13,422 bases of DNA from Oscillospiraceae bacterium (lineage in GTDB: Bacteria > Bacillota > Clostridia > Oscillospirales > Acutalibacteraceae). A program made the position numbers and the translations under genes. The stretch spans positions 1 to 13,422 of the forward strand of contig JAISRF010000171.1 in assembly GCA_031273775.1 (NCBI GenBank), read 5' to 3'. The notes beneath the pieces were generated by a model, which saw only the letters and a program-made list of their open reading frames with translations, did no database searches and had not been told where the DNA came from. Positions 13,035 to 13,422 of the stretch are shown in pieces; position 1 is the first letter of the stretch, and each line of letters starts with the position of its first letter.

Positions 13035-13422
13035 CTATCTCAAAACCTGATCCAGCCTGTTCAAATCGGCGTAGGTGTCCGGAACCTTGCCCACAATAAT
13101 TGTTTCCGCCACGGAAATGTTGGTTTTTACCTGCGCCGAGGTCTTGTAACCCGGAAGAACCACATAAATATCGGCGGTCAGTTCCAGCATAATTTCGTGC
13201 CTGGTCTGGTTGATTCCGGCCTCGTCAAAGCTGTTTTTGAACTCGCTGAGCACACTGTTGGAAATCATGAGCTTGAGCGGGAGTTTGGGGCCGCGTCCGG
13301 TGAGCAATTCGCCGCCGAAAAGCGTCCCGACAGGGATTGAGAGCCGTTGTGTGTTAAGTTCCGACATTGATTTCATTACATCGGCGGATATTTCCGATTT
13401 TAGGCTGTTGACTTTCGCAATG
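13035..13422 (-). CDS. yunB: Sporulation protein YunB (5' end outside window)
   Basis: The frame is open to the right edge, so the N terminus with its membrane anchor is missing; the ATG at 13376 is internal because family-like residues (KVNSLKSEISADV) precede it in frame. Recognised by the YunB core: LSIPVGTLFGGELLTGRGPKLPLK, then SFDEAGINQTRHEIMLEL and ISVAETIIVGKVPDTYADL. In Bacillus subtilis yunB belongs to the sigma-E regulon and is needed for proper spore formation; its biochemical role is unclear. Its presence marks the organism as a spore former or a descendant of one. It converges on alaS with the heptamer array between them. Confidence 0.92.
   Translation of the reverse strand, partial: IAKVNSLKSEISADVMKSMSELNTQRLSIPVGTLFGGELLTGRGPKLPLKLMISNSVLSEFKNSFDEAGINQTRHEIMLELTADIYVVLPGYKTSAQVKTNISVAETIIVGKVPDTYADLNRLDQVLR

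Overview
The window reads as chromosome of an anaerobic, spore-forming, moderately GC-rich Firmicute, most likely a clostridium of the Oscillospiraceae/Ruminococcaceae type (placement is inference). Supporting evidence: an [FeFe]-hydrogenase of the NADP/NAD-linked HndD type, a corrinoid protein with its reductive activase, a YunB sporulation protein, Firmicute-like GGAGG ribosome binding sites with GTG/TTG starts, and near-consensus sigma-A promoters. Thirteen protein genes are supported or proposed; those at both window ends are cut.

Left part (1-6.0 kb). A 5'-truncated hydrogenase large subunit runs rightward, followed by a terminator-like hairpin and a tentative 33-codon ORF. Convergent to it is a leftward corrinoid module. 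In order of transcription it holds a corrinoid-binding protein (5952-5320) with its own terminator, then a PocR-AraC regulator behind its own promoter with a perfect dyad, a RACo-type ATP-dependent corrinoid reductase, and a DUF2284 Cys-rich protein. The corrinoid protein would carry a methyl group on cobalt, RACo would return Co(II) to Co(I) when it is accidentally oxidised, and the regulator would tie expression to a ligand. No methyltransferase is present in the window, so the substrate is unknown.

Middle part (6.2-10.0 kb). A leftward housekeeping run: dnaB, ybaB/ebfC, recR, a papain-fold amidase-domain protein and nth (endonuclease III); the last two are coupled by an ATGA overlap. This is a genome-maintenance group (replicative helicase, nucleoid-associated protein, recombination mediator, base-excision repair).

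Right part (10.0-13.4 kb). dnaB and alaS diverge from a 217-bp region with a perfect-consensus promoter for alaS. alaS is followed by a heptamer tandem array and a terminator-like hairpin, then by the end of yunB on the opposite strand.

The least ordinary signal is a recurrent 7-bp-periodic repeat. It appears as a clean intergenic array after alaS, as a 73-bp element with terminal inverted repeats before the amidase gene, at the very end of dnaB, and inside two coding regions (alaS and RACo), where it is read in frame as extra residues.
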